NCBI GenBank assembly: GCA_017654935.2
Contig: CM065711.1
Coordinates: forward strand, 30,230,099-30,294,098
DNA from: Phymorhynchus buccinoides
Taxonomy: Eukaryota > Mollusca > Gastropoda > Neogastropoda > Raphitomidae
DNA length: 64,000 nucleotides
Reading direction: 5' to 3'
The notes below the pieces were generated by a model. It saw only the letters and a program-made list of their open reading frames with translations. It did not search any database and was not told the origin of the DNA. A program made the position numbers and the translations under genes. Positions 43,291 to 55,169 of this stretch are shown here, piece by piece (position 1 is the stretch's first letter; each line of letters begins with the position of its first letter).

Positions 43291-43840
43291 ATGCACACGG
43301 CCACAGTTATCAAAACTGATCGCCACCAAAAAAAATTTTGGGGGGGGGGCTTAGGCCTCAAGCATCTGTTGGCACCCTCCGAAGGTTCATGCCGTCCTTA
43401 GCTTTTCGGAAATCTCTGTCAAGGACGAAGCGCGAAGCGCGAAGAAGTCTAACCGCGCGCGAAAGCGCAAAGGACTCGTAAGCGCGCAAGAGCTTCTGTC
43501 TTTTAAACTATACGTCTCATGTGCCAAGGGTTCAACAGCTAGTTATTATATGTTACAGCCAGTCGGGTGAATGTCTCTGTTGCAATATATTGCGTTTCAG
43601 TCTCAACCACTTTATGGAAAGAGGACAAAAAATTTCCTCCGAACAAATTCGTTTGTACTGTGAGTATCTTACGTTTTTGTCTTATTTTGTACATGAGATA
43701 TCTTTAGAAACCTGACGCAGTTGGAGACTAAAAAGTCACTAATAATCATAGTTTAATTCTTCAATGTGCGTCTTGGTGGGTGTGGTCTGTTAAATGTTCT
43801 TTCCAATTTAGGTCTGTTTCTTCCAATCTCTGATTCAACT
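43291..43840. other. No gene; clustered cgcgaagcg motifs
   Basis: 43425-43490 has repeated gaagcgcgaag and gcgcgcgaaagcgc words. Nothing coding. Confidence 0.3.
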
Positions 43841-43842
43841 GT

Positions 43843-43844
43843 AC

Positions 43845-43917
<73 letters not shown>

Positions 43918-44290
43918 GGTCTGTCTCGGTCTGTCTGTCCTCTCAATCTCGTCTGTCCTTCCTCTCTCTCTGTCTCTGCCTCTCTCTGTCTCTCTTGTCC
44001 TGTCTCTTCTCTCCGTCTCTCTTATCTCTGTCTCTCATATCTGTGGGTGTCCCTGTGCTCTCTTCTCTGCATCTATCTAATTCTCCCTCTTGGTCTCTCT
44101 CTCTCTCTTCTAAATCTCTTCTCTCTGTCTCTTTATTTCTCTGTCAGTCTCTATCTCTATCTGTCTCTCTCTTCTCTCTCTTCATTCGCCTCTCTCCTTC
44201 TCTCTCTCTCTCTCGCTCTCTCTCTCCTCTCTGCTCTGCCTACTCTTCTAGCAACCCTCCCTTTGGACTCTCTCTGATCTCTCTCTGTGA
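43843..44290 (+). repeat. (TGTC)n then CT-rich tract
   Basis: (CTGT)n 43843-43905 followed by variable TCTCTG/CTCT to 44290. Confidence 0.9.
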
Positions 44291-44479
44291 GTGATGTCTG
44301 CTCTCGTGCGTAGATGTATCCTCTCTCCTATCTCCAGTTCCAACTCGTGTGCTTTCTATATGCCTTAGCTCCCAATCCATATTTGTACACCGCCCGTGAG
44401 GGATAAAAGGCGTTTGGTGCGAGTAATCATTCGTTTCAATAGTGGCTTGCCATGGTTCTCGGAATTGTTAGAATCATAC

Positions 44480-44900
44480 TAATCGGGCACTGTCTTTGAC
44501 TATAGCCTTTTGCCGACCTATTACTTTCGATAATGGACATCTTGAGTATAGTTTCTATCTTTTTCGTTGGTCATGTTTTTCTCACCCTGTGTGCCTTTTG
44601 TTTGTCAGGGGGGAATTCAGAAAGTTTCTGTTTGTCGTGCTTCTGAAAGGTGCATCACAAAGATTTTTCTTCAGCCGAACCGCTTCGACGTTCGGACTTG
44701 CTAGGGGGTCTCGATTTTTTTTGTTCAGTTACTAATGCGCCGCATCTAACGGATGAGCATTCTGATCGCATCTACGCATTAATCATATGACAGGAACGTG
44801 TCTCGAGCGAAGCCGAATTGAGATGAGACACCGATGGAAGAGAAGAAGACTGTTAAGGAAAGAGAAGAAGGAGGAAGAAGAAGAAAGAAGAAGCTGAGGA
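44480..44900 (+). repeat. Diverged family J copy with (GAA)n end
   Basis: ctgtctttgac, aaagatttttcttcagccga, gcgccgcatctaacgga and a GAA-rich end parallel the order in 6424-6725, with many indels. Confidence 0.5.
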
Positions 44901-45119
44901 GTCCTTGAAACTTACACTTGGCATGGAGGGTAACTTGGCTATGGCCGTTTCTGGATTTTTATGTAAGAATAAAATAAGTTGTATCCATTCAATCGATAGT
45001 TTCCAATTTGGACTTTAAAATTTTAAGGGCAACTGTAGTCTCCCCCCCCCGACCCCAGCCTCTCATTCTTGTTGTTGTCCCACATGTTCCTGAGAAGAAG
45101 TGGGCAGAAGAAGAAAAGA

Positions 45120-45565
45120 AGACCTCATGTTGTCTCGCTGTATCTCTCGCTCACTCTGCCGCGACCTCTCTCTGCCTCTCTCTCTCAGTCAGTTGGTACT
45201 CCAAGCTCAGCTGGAATTTCTGACAGATGAGATCTTTGCTCGCCTTGTGTTCTCTCTCTCTTTCTTTTTTGAGCTCTCTGCCAACTTAGCTCTTGTCGTT
45301 TAAACTGCTCTCTCGACTCTCTCTAGGGATTTGGGGGGAATATCTTCCTCTATCCGATTTCTTTCTCTAGAGATGCTGACTACGAGGGATGAGAGAGAGA
45401 ACGATACCTCTCTCTCGTCGCTCTCCCTCAATCTCCACCTCTCTCTCTCTCTCTCTTCTACGATCTCTCCTCACTCCATCCCTCACCCTCTCCCTCTCTC
45501 TCTCCGCTCCCTCCCTCGTCTCTCTCTTGGTCGCTCTCCTCTCTCCAATCTCTCTCTCTGATCTT
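45120..45565 (+). repeat. CT-rich low-complexity DNA
   Basis: Repeated ctctct/ctccct with short unique islands. Serine/leucine frames are artefacts. Confidence 0.8.
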
Positions 45566-45809
45566 CCCTTTTATGAACTAACTTCTACGGACCATTAAAA
45601 CATCTAGCATCGTAAAAACAAGTTTACGTTGTGTGTAGACAAGGGATCGATAACCACTATCAGATAGCGGGGATGGAGGATGGGAAGTTTTGGTTCATGT
45701 GGGTGTGGGGCAGAGGGGTGTCGGGTGTGTGGTAAGGTCGGTGAGGGATGGGGGTGGTGGGGGTGGAGGGAGGGGCAGATAACAAAGCAGCAAGGATTAC
45801 TGTCCCATT

Positions 45810-46080
45810 AACCCTTTCGCCGCCAGCCATTTTTTTGCCAACCAAAAAAATTATTCCATTAAAATTACTCAGGGTAGAGAATAAAAACTTCATCTAGCAA
45901 ATATGTTGGGGATTCCTCTGTGACATGTATAACGTAAGGCCTGTTCTTACCTCCCAAAATTAAGAAAAAAGGCTCTTTGGATAACAGACCCTGATTTGAT
46001 GCCTTTTAGTGACATGGGTGTTCAATCATTTGTGGTGCATAAAAAAAAATGCGGGGACCCATTGGCGGTGAAAGGGTTAA
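45810..46080 (+). repeat. MITE family D copy
   Basis: Left ttaaccctttcgccgccagc; right attggcggtgaaagggttaa. Near-complete, with clear terminal inversion. Confidence 0.88.
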
Positions 46081-46319
46081 TAAGTGAAACAATGTCCACT
46101 CGTCCTCGACAGACGTTACGGGGAACTAGGCTACGAGAGAATGATCCTAATCGCGAAGATTAACTTCATCATTGGCATTGTTTAGGTTTTAACATTTTTG
46201 TTTTGAGAAGAAAAAAAAAGTTTTTGTTGTTAGAAAAATGATTATACCTAACTGTGGATGTAGGTTTACAAATACAAATTTCCAAAAGAAACTAGAAAAT
46301 AATAATTAATGTTTTACGT

Positions 46320-46550
46320 CCTCGTGATCTTGAGATCGAACGAAAAATGGTGTTTTACGTCCTCTCGGTCATAATGGACACATATGGGACATTTGTAAAA
46401 ACTACAAAGATGGTTGGAACAATACTGGCTGCAATGCCCGGAGGCAGTGCAACACCAGTAAAGTCCCGAGTTATTAACAATACAGATAGGTGTAGCGGTA
46501 AACCACGCCTTGGTTAAACCTACATCGGCTATGGCTACCGGGTTTCCACC
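46320..46550 (-). repeat. Family I SINE-like copy
   Basis: gtgttttacgtcctctcggt through acaatactggctgcaatgcc and accacgccttggttaaacct. Best match to 2770-2965 in inverse orientation. Confidence 0.75.
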
Positions 46551-46569
46551 AGTATAGTGACACATGAGC

Positions 46570-46822
46570 GATTAACCCGATCTTGATATATTTCACCACA
46601 GTGATTTAATACCTAAGTCACTAAAAGGCATCACATTGGGGTCTGGTCTATTATCCAAAAACCCTATTGTCTTAGTTTTGGGAAGTAAGGAAGTAAGGAT
46701 AGACCTTATTTTATATATGTCACAGAGGAATCCCCAATATTGCAGATGAGGTTTTTTCTTCTACCCAGGTAAATTTAATGGAAATATTTGGCTGAAATAT
46801 GGCTGGCGAGTGAAAGGGTTAA
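46570..46822 (-). repeat. MITE family D copy
   Basis: attaacccgatcttgat at the left is eroded; right end atggctggcgagtgaaaggg. Interior agaccttattttatatatgt, cacagaggaatccccaatat. Confidence 0.75.
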
Positions 46823-46836
46823 ACTAAGTAGGGGGG

Positions 46837-47010
46837 TTCACATATAAGTTCCGTAGTTGGAAAACCCTAAATGAGTGAAGAAAGAAGGATAAAAGTTCAC
46901 GCACAATAGGGGAAATTCGGACACGTGCGCAAATCTTTGCCCTTCTTTGTTTCACTTATTTATGGAATTGCGCACGGGTTTCCGTATGAATATCCGCTTA
47001 TGTGCGTACA
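46837..47010 (-). repeat. MITE family M, inverted copy
   Basis: ttcacatataagttccgtag, then acacgtgcgcaaatctttgc and ccgcttatgtgcgtacacga: the reverse complement of 34595-34788 order. Confidence 0.7.
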
Positions 47011-47107
47011 CGATCTTAAGCTACCACTTGTAAACTTTTTGAATAAAATGAATAAAGTTTTAATGACATCAGTAGCTAAAACAGAACCTACTGATAGACA
47101 AGACACT

Positions 47108-47326
47108 AAGGCCGTGTACACACATAAGCGGCGCCATTCCGTGCGGAAACCCGTACACAATCCGATAAAATTATGTGAAACAAAGAGGGAAAAGAAAGAT
47201 TTGCGCAAGTGTCCGAATTTTCCCCGATATGCGTAAAGACTTTCATCCTTCTTTCTTTCCACTTGTTTGGAGGGTTTTTTTTTCCGTACGGAATTACGTC
47301 TGGACGTCTAATGTGAACCCGGCCTA
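47108..47326 (+). repeat. MITE family M copy
   Basis: AAGGCCGTGTACACACATAA at the left; AATGTGAACCCGGCCT at the right. Confidence 0.85.
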
Positions 47327-47456
47327 AGCCTAAAAAAATACTAATAACACCTACACATCTTAACATCACTTTACTCAGCCAGCAGCAGCAGCAGCAGCAG
47401 CAGCCAAGGGAGCCCAATACAATCAGGTCCCAGTATTTTTAGATGATTAAAGGGAC

Positions 47457-48091
47457 TTAAAGGGGCACTATGACGGATGAGTTTTTGCAAGAAACACGTC
47501 GAGATCACCAGTAAGAAGACACCCTTTATAGTGATCGCAACACTCACTTTGCTCTGTTTTCCTAGAAATCAAAACGTCAAATCGGCGATTCCCTCCTCGG
47601 CGGAGGTGCTGGAAGTTCAAATTCGTTTTCACCCAAAGGGAAGGCGTGTGCCGTCTCTTTTCTAATGGCCGCCTGCGTTTAGACCAAATCGTTTGCACGA
47701 CATTTTCGCAATACAAGCTTTCAAAAAATGTTTTTTTTAATTTTAAGTTTATGTTTTAATTTTTTTTTTTTTTTTTAAATTTTATACAGTTTAGAATGAG
47801 TTTTGCTCACAACAAAGGAACTAGCTCCCTTTCTTTTTTTTTACTGCACTACAAAAACAAAAAAAACCGCTTCTTCAACCATTCCCAAAGAGTGACTCCA
47901 CCCACCCCATCCCAAATGGCTACTCTCGACTTCTTTCTCTGGCATCTCCGCCAAGGAGGAATCGCTTTTTTTGACGGTTTGATTTCTAGGAAAACCGGAG
48001 CATAGTGAGTGTTCCTATCCTTGAACAAGTTTCTTTCTTGTGATCTCGACGTGTTTCTTGCAAAAAACTCATCCGTCAGTGTCCACCTTTA
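47457..48091 (+). repeat. Family F long-TIR MITE, copy 2
   Basis: ttaaaggggcactatgacgg at the left to catccgtcagtgtccacctt at the right. Same interior order as 40212-40823. A CAG run (47383-47403) sits just upstream. Confidence 0.88.
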
Positions 48092-48349
48092 CATCATTTT
48101 GAACCCAGCAGACAGCCAAGGGATCCCAATACGGAATCCACGGGTTTCCCAAAGGTATTTTTGATGATGGACTTAATTCACAACGATGTAGTCCGACTTT
48201 CCTATCTGGCGTAATCCGTAATTGATTTATTGGACTGAGCTGGCGACTGTCAATTACCAGGGAGTTTATATCATGGCGACCTGAGGGATAGGATAGGGTG
48301 TGTTATTTTATCAAGTTTATGTAAGAAGGATGCAAGCTTTATGGTACGT

Positions 48350-48913
48350 TGTGAGTGTGTGAGAGATGAGACGAGAGAGACGTGCGGAGATGGGAGAGAG
48401 AGAGTCAGAGAGAGAGAGAGGAGAGAGAGAGAGAGACGAAGGCGGGACGAACGAACGAAATATTTTATTTGATACAGGGAGAATGAGATAATAAGCATAC
48501 ATACTTTTTTTACACCCAGGCCCTGTGGTAAAGAAAATATCGAATAAACAACAATAGCAAAACATGCAAGAGAAAGAAAATAATAAACAACAACCATGAC
48601 TAACATGTAATGAAAATGTTGAAGAGAGGGAGGGAGCGATGAGAGATGTTGAGGGAGGGAGAGGAGAGTGAGGAGAGAGAGAGAGAGAGGAGGAGAGAGG
48701 TAGGGAGGAGAGGTTGGATATGAGAGATGAGGATGGAGGAGGTAGAGGAGCGAGAGGAGGTGGAGGGTGAGGAGGGCAGATGAGAGAGAAAGAGAGAGAG
48801 AGAAGAGAGGGGAGATGAGAAAGAGAGATGAGTTGTGGAGAGAGAGAGAGAGGAGAAAGAGAGAGAGGAGAAAGAAAGAGAGAGAGAAAAGAGAAATAGA
48901 GAGAGAAAGAGAC

Positions 48914-48947
<34 letters not shown>

Positions 48948-48960
48948 TGAGATACAAACA
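48350..48960. repeat. GA-rich DNA with an inverted LINE-tail fragment
   Basis: GA-rich 48355-48440 and 48625-48955. Between them 48450-48560 (tttatttgatacagggagaa, catacttttttacaccc) is the reverse of the tail at 39960-40040. Confidence 0.65.
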
Positions 48961-49244
48961 ATCCAACATTTGTATGGGCATTTGTTACATTAGTGTCCAA
49001 ACACTTTAAATAGATAAAAAATAAAATGTCAAAATATAATTCTTAAGATGTCTTCGAAAAGATTAATAACGTGATATTTCTTTCCAATTAGTAGGTAAAG
49101 AGTTCCATAAGAAACCTCCGGAATAATGCAGACTGGATTTGAATAACTCCAAGCGGGGTCTATGGAGGCATGGAGGAGAAAAATCTGTTTGCACATCGTC
49201 CTTTGCCTATTACCATTATATCACGAATGTATCCGAATGTTATT

Positions 49245-51130
49245 TCTTAGAGAGATGAGTGAGGCGAGAAGAAGAGAGATGAGAGGATGATATGAGACGG
49301 AGAGGATGTAGAGCGAGAGAGGGAGCCGAGGATGAGTGAGAGAGAGAGAGAGAGCGGAGAGAGGGAGAGAGAGAGGATGAGGAGAGAGAGAGAGAGAGAG
49401 ATTAGAGAGAAGAATCGAGAGAGAGAAGAGAGATAGACGACCGGAGGAGAGAGGAGAGAGAGGAGAGGAGGGAGGACTGAGATCCGAGAAGAGAGAGAGA
49501 CCGAGAGGAGAAACTTTATTGGGACGAGAGAGAGAGAAGAGCGAGATGAAGCCATGGACGAGAGGGGGAGAGGGAGCCAAGGAAGGGAGAGAAGCCGACT
49601 CCCACATGAGAAGGATGAGGGACCAGGGGGGAGATAGATGACAGAGAGATATGAGACGAGACTAATGGCTATGATTAGGGACGAGAGAAGATGACATTGG
49701 CGAGGAGAGGTGAGAGAGAGGAGAATGATAGGAGGGTAAGAGAAGAGAGTGGAGATGAGATGACGAGTGAGAGAGGAGAGACGAGAGGGAAGAGAGAGGA
49801 GGAGCGAGGAGCGAAGGAGAGACATTGAGAGAGACAGAGACTGACGAGAGAGAGAGAGAGAGAGAGAGCGGGGGGAGGGAAGAGGAGGAGAGGGGAGGGA
49901 GAAGAGAGAGGAGAGATAGGAGAGCCTGGGAGACGAGAGAGAGGAGAGAGAGAGAGAGGAGGGAGAGAGCTGAGAGAGAGAGGAGAGGAGAGAGAGGAGG
50001 AGAGAGGAGGGGAGGGGAGAGAGGAGGAGAGGAGAGAGAGGAGACGAGAGAGAAGGAGGAAGAGAGAGAGAGAGTGAGAGAGAGAGAGAAACGGAGAGGA
50101 AGGAGAGAGGGGACGAGAGAGAGAGGAGGATGGAGAGGGGGAGAGGAAGAGAGGAGAGAGAGGGAGGAGAGAGAGAGACGAGAGAGAGGAAGAGGAGAGA
50201 GGAGAGAGAGAGAGAGGAGTGAGGGGGAGCATGGAGAGAGAGAGGAGGGAGAGGAGGAGGGAGAGGAGAGAGGGGAGAGAGAGAGGAGGAGAGGGAGGGA
50301 GAGGAGAGAGAGGAGAGAGAGAGAGGGAGAGAGAGAGGAGAGAGAGGGAGAAGAGCGAGAGGGAGAGAGAGAGAGGAGAGAGGGAGAGAGAGAGAGTGAG
50401 AGAGGAAGAGAGAGAGACGAGAGAGAGAGAGAGAGAGAGAGGAGAGACGAGAAGAGAGAGAGAGATCGATGGAGGAGAGGGAGGAGGGGAGAGGAGGAGA
50501 GGGAGATGTAGAGAGAGAGAGAGAGGTAAGAGACAGAGGCGAGCAAGAGGGACGAGGAGACTCTGAGGCTACACAGAGAGAGAGAAATAGACTGAGAAGA
50601 GGGAGGAGAGAGGAGAGAGAGGGAGGAGAGAGAGAAGAGGGAGGGAGAGGAGAGGAGAGAGAGGAGAGAGAGGGGAGGAGAGAGATGAAGAAGGGAGGAT
50701 GAGGGAGATGGGAGAGAGAGAGAGGAGAGAGAGAGGATGGGAGAGAGAGAGAGGGAGAGATGTTAGAGGTGAGAGAGACGAGAGAGAGGGAGATGAGGGA
50801 TGAGAGAGACGAGAGGAGAGGAGAGAGGAGAAGCATTTGGAAGAGAGAGCGAGGAGAGAAGGGAGAGAGCGGATGAGAGAAATGAGAGAGAGAGCGCGAG
50901 ACAGAGATGGAGAGAAAGAGAGAGCTCACAGAGGATTGAGAGACGGAGAGGAGAGAGACGAAGACACGAGACCTGAGCGGAGAGAGAAGAGAGAACGAGA
51001 CAAGAGAAGATGCAAGAGATGATTGGAGAGAATGGAAGGAGAGAGAGAGAGAGATCTGAGAGAAGAAGAGAGAGGGAGGGAGAAGAGAGAGAGGAGCCAC
51101 ATGGACCGGAGGAGTAGAGATGACGAGAGG
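49245..51130. repeat. Polypurine (GA/GGA) tract of almost 2 kb
   Basis: Almost entirely GA, GGA and GAGG on the + strand with rare C or T. Long Ser/Leu frames on the minus strand and Arg/Glu frames on the plus strand (up to about 600 codons) are products of the composition, not genes. Confidence 0.9.
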
Positions 51131-51685
51131 GAGATTTCTTAGACAGGAGGAGAAGCAACCAAATTATCAGGAGATTATGATCATTTTCTACCTACTTTCC
51201 GAGTTTTTTTCCCCAATGGCCCCTAGACGAGCCGGGTGGAGTTCGAGATGAGAGGGAGATATGGATGTGAGAGGGGGACTGCCGGTGAGAGGAGGAGAGG
51301 GATGACGAGGAGGAGAGAGAGTGCGCATGGGCGCAGGGGGGGGGGGGACGAGGTGAGTCGAGCGGCGGGAAAGTGGGGAGTGAGCGAGAGGAGAGAGAGG
51401 AAGGCTGATATCGCGGGAAGAAGGGTCTGCGGAGAGACATGCTATCTTTTGAGAGCCAGAACACTCATCGACTTTATCAAAGAATGTGAGAGATAGAATG
51501 GGATGACTAACCTGGGAATCTGGATATTGTTAAGGGTTCGGGGGAGGGGGGGGGGGGGATCCTCTCCTCTCCATCTCTCTCTCCCTCTCTCCCCCTCTCA
51601 CTCCCTCTCCCCTCTCTCTCTCTCTCTCACACATACACAAACATACAGCAGCACGAAAGGGACATTACGTCTGGTGGGCCAGTTT
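51131..51685. other. Low-complexity DNA, no gene
   Basis: G runs (51338-51348, 51549-51559) and a CT tract (51560-51628). Confidence 0.5.
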
Positions 51686-51905
51686 ATAACAAAACGCTTG
51701 GAAAGTACAAAATCTCATTTGTTTGTCAATTTTGAATTGTGGGTATTTCCGTGTTCTCTAACATCTTATCTTTCGTATTTATAAAGGGCAATCTTTAATA
51801 TGGTCTCTAAATGGTCTTATAAGTGTTTTAAAACCAGTAGGTCAATGCATTTTCTTCAGCCAGGCTAGACTTTAGACAGTGTTTTCTCCAAATGGCCGAC
51901 GCTCA
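51686..51905 (+). repeat. Interspersed repeat family B, copy 2
   Basis: aaaatctcatttgtttgtca, gtgttctctaacatcttatc, aatggccgacgctcac; matches 23470-23690. Confidence 0.85.
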
Positions 51906-52418
51906 CTCACTACTAACTTTAAACGCTCATAACTCTGAAACGGAAAAAGAAAGATACAAGAATGGTTCTTGTATCATTAGAAAGAGAACGGTTCGAAGGA
52001 TGCAAGGGTATAATTGTCTCAGAATGGTCAGTTTGACACTAAGTCTTAATGTCCCTTTCTTGGTGCTGGATCAAAAATGGGCCACATGGCGCATGTAAGC
52101 CCGGCCTTTATTTCTTACAAGGAGAAGAAACCAAATATCAAATTATGATCTTTTCTACCTTTTTTCCTTCTGTCTAATCAAACGACAGCCGTTCGTAACT
52201 TGATCGATATGGAGAGCTATTTTGAGTGCCAGGAAGGGAATAGGGGGAGCGGGGGTGGGGGTTGGGGTGGGGGGGGGGATATCAAAGAGTTGAGCGTCCA
52301 CAGCTATCATTTCGAGGAATTCGTCATCGATTATCAAAGAATGTGAGAGAAGGGGGGACTAACCTGGGAAAGTGGATAGTGGAAGGGGTTCGGGAGGAAG
52401 GGGGGGGGGGGGAGTGTG
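51906..52418. other. No gene recognised
   Basis: A short inverted repeat (agatacaagaatggttcttgtatcat, 51952-51977) and G runs. atcaaagaatgtgagaga with a gggactaacctggg block occurs at both 51477-51520 and 52333-52372, a short dispersed duplicate. Confidence 0.4.
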
Positions 52419-53203
52419 TAGGTGAAGACGGGGGTAAAAAGCCCATGGGCGGGTGTCATGGTGTGTGGTACTATGATATTTTTATGCACATTGTTTTTGG
52501 TATAAAATAGGCTAATAGTTAAAATAAATTGTTTTTGATTACTTTGTGGTGTACAACCAAGTTAGAGGCCCAATGAATTGCCCGTGCAAAGGTAATAACA
52601 GCCTGTGTTCTTTTTAGAGTTTTACTCACACAAATTGTGTCTCGGCCTCGCACGGTTGTTTTTGTATTCACTCCTTGAAATTGTCTTGAAGGAAGGCTGG
52701 AGTCTGTTTTGTGTGTGCGTGGGGCACACAGGCCTATTTGTGGCGAGCCTGCATGGTTTTGCAGGTAATATAAGTTTCTATTGTAAAAGTGAAAATAACG
52801 CATAATCATATGTAGTGATGATTATAGTGTGGTGGTGTTTCAATATGTGTGATGGTTAGGTTGTGGCAACCAAACATGTGTAATGATTATAAATGGGTGA
52901 GTTCTAAAAGATTCATTTATGAATTTTGTTACGATGTATAATCGGGGCGCCACATGTGTTTACAGTACACAGGCTGACCCCTGGGCGGTACATGGGTGTA
53001 CTTGGAGGCCCTGACTGATGTCACCTAAGGAGAGGTGATGGGTGGACGCTGTCGCGAGTTCCATCCCCTGGAAGAGTTATTCCAGTGAATCCCGCCGAGA
53101 TATCGCGGAGGAAAGAATTTAAGAAGAAAGAAGAACGAACACCCTGAAATTTGAAAAACCACTAGAGAAAGATATCAAGCTTGAAAACTGAGGAATCGAC
53201 GTC

Positions 53204-53265
<62 letters not shown>

Positions 53266-53271
53266 GAGAGA

Positions 53272-53309
<38 letters not shown>

Positions 53310-53781
53310 TTGTTTTGACAAACTGTTTTGTTTGGGGACTTATTATTTCGTTTGTTAACTTTAATATTTATTTTGTATTTATAAATAAATTTATTCTCTT
53401 CTTTTGTCGTTAAGAAGAGGGGGTATTCCAAGATTGGTATTCCTTGACTATTATTTGTTCGCACTGGTTGAGAGGAGTGATAGCGTGTGCTTGCGGAGTT
53501 TGCTGTCTGCTTGCGGGGTTGTATGCGAGTAAATGACAGTATGACAGCGGGTAAGAAGCCCATGCCAATTATCTCATGAAATAAAGCAAATTTCAGTCAA
53601 ATTTGCCGGGGTAAAAAGCCCATGGGCGGGTAAGAAGCCCATGCCAATTATCTCATGAAATAAAGCAAATTTCAGTCAAATTTGCCCTTGAGACGAATGT
53701 AACTGAAATTTGCTTTATTTCATGAGATAATTGGCATGGGCTTCTTACCCGCCTATGGGCTTTTTACCCCGTCTTCACCTA
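52419..53781. repeat. TA-flanked foldback element (family N) interrupted by a solo LTR
   Basis: Ends GGTGAAGACGGGGGTAAAAA and TTTTTACCCCGTCTTCACC with TA at 52419-52420 and 53780-53781. The left arm is duplicated in tandem (53552-53590 region and 53592-53680), followed by the inverted arm (53700-53779). The part 52454-53546 is a later insertion. Another copy of the left end starts at about 63966. Confidence 0.85.
52454..53546 (+). mobile_element. Probable solo LTR, 1093 bp
   Basis: Begins TGTCATGG and ends TATGACA (TG...CA with inverted TGTCAT/ATGACA), flanked by the 5-bp direct repeat GCGGG at 52449-52453 and 53547-53551. Removing it restores the host foldback arm (gcgggtaagaagcccatgcc, also seen intact at 53617). 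TATA-like ggtataaaatagg at 52499 and ttataaataaattt near 53380 fit an LTR. (GA)n runs at 53206-53306. No internal retroviral-type genes, so only the LTR remains after recombination. Confidence 0.8.
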
Positions 53782-54340
53782 GCAAAAATGGGATTGAAAT
53801 AATTGAAGAAACGTTTCATTTTATACAGCAGGCTACTTGCAAGTAAAACGAGCACGTTTGTGGGAGGGAGAGAGATGGAAGGAGAAAGAGAGGGGGGTTG
53901 TTGCGCAGTAAGCTTAAAGGGTAAGATTACCTGCTCAGCAAGCCTAAAGAGCAACTTTGTGCATACTAAGCTTAATGCGCAACAGTAATGGTCTGCGCAT
54001 TAACCCTAATGAGTACGGAGTGAGCAAAGCCTCAGACTAGAATCGTGATGCTGACAAATATGACTGCACGATACGATTCGATCACGTGGTCTCGATGCGC
54101 CAATCACATTTGTACTTAGAGACCGAGTGATCGAATCGTATTGTACAGTCGTGCGATTTTAGTGGACGTGTGGCTGGCCCTTTAAAAATCACTATTTTGG
54201 GATCTGCTTTCGTGAATTCCTCTCAGCACGATGACTTGAGTTTTGATCAACTGATTTCTATTTCTCATTGAGAGAACTACTGGTATCACAGATTACATAC
54301 CTAACCATTCCCCCACAGAGTGGAGTAGAACATTCGGAAA
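53782..54340. other. Unique DNA with a hairpin and CATTAAGC motifs
   Basis: 54070-54151 is a hairpin (gactgcacgatacgattcga tcac against gtgatcgaatcgtattgtac agtc). 53910-54015 has several spaced words of the form aagcttaa, attaaccctaatg and aagcctaa. No coding block. Confidence 0.5.
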
Positions 54341-54448
54341 TGCATAGCTACGAAAGAAAAGAGTACACCTTTGAGCAAGAGCTGTATCGCGTGCAGTCAA
54401 CATGAACATGTGACAGAAGATAGTGGTGGTTCACAGAAGACAACAAAA

Positions 54449-54686
54449 TTCGATGGCTTGGAGTCAAACAGACTCTCTTTAGATAGTCCATTGACATATT
54501 ATTGAACTTATTACGAAAACTAATAACTTGTATAAAAAAAAAAGACTGCTGAAATATAAAAAGCATAACCCCCTTTTTATATTTCTGTAGTCATTGTTTG
54601 ATACAAGTTATTAGTTTTTGTAATAAGTCCAATAATACGTCAATGGACTATCTAAAGATAGTCCGTTTTGACTCCAAGCCATCGAA
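54449..54686. repeat. Foldback element, 238 bp with ~110-bp arms
   Basis: ttcgatggcttggagtcaaa at the left and its inverse ttgactccaagccatcgaa at the right. The arms pair through agatagtccattgac, aacttattacgaaaactaat and gaaatataaaaag. The centre is cataacccccttt-like. Inserted in one minisatellite unit. Confidence 0.9.
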
Positions 54687-55169
54687 ATGAACACCTTTGA
54701 GCAAGAGCTGTATCGTGTGCAGTCAACATGAACATGTGACAGAAGATAGTGGTGGTTCACAGAAGACAACTAATGAACACCTTTGAGCAAGAGCTGTATG
54801 GTGTGCAGTCAACATGAACATGTGTCAGAAGATAGTGGTTCACAGAAGACAACTAATGAACACCTTTGAGCAAGAGCTGTATTGTGTGCAGTCAACATGA
54901 ACATGTGACAGAAGATAGTGGTGGTTCACAGAAGAAAACTAATGAACGCCTTTGAGCAAGAGCTGTATCGTGTGCAGTCAACATAAACGTGTGACAGAAG
55001 ATAGTGATTCACAGAAGACAACTAATGAACGCCTTTGAGCAAGAGCTGTATGGTGTACAGTCAACATGAACGTGTGACAGAAGATAGTGATTCACAGAAG
55101 ACAACAAAAGATCACCTTTGAGCAAGAGCTGTATGGTGTGCAGTCAACATGAACATCTGACAGAAGATA

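Noticed and set aside
47108..47410. 100-codon open frames on both strands near 47 kb
   Set aside because: They fall in MITE family M and a CAG run, and shift with copy-specific indels.
49247..51100. 617-codon Ser/Leu open frame on the minus strand and Arg/Glu frames on the plus strand
   Set aside because: Composition artefact of the polypurine tract: few stop codons are possible and all frames are open together.
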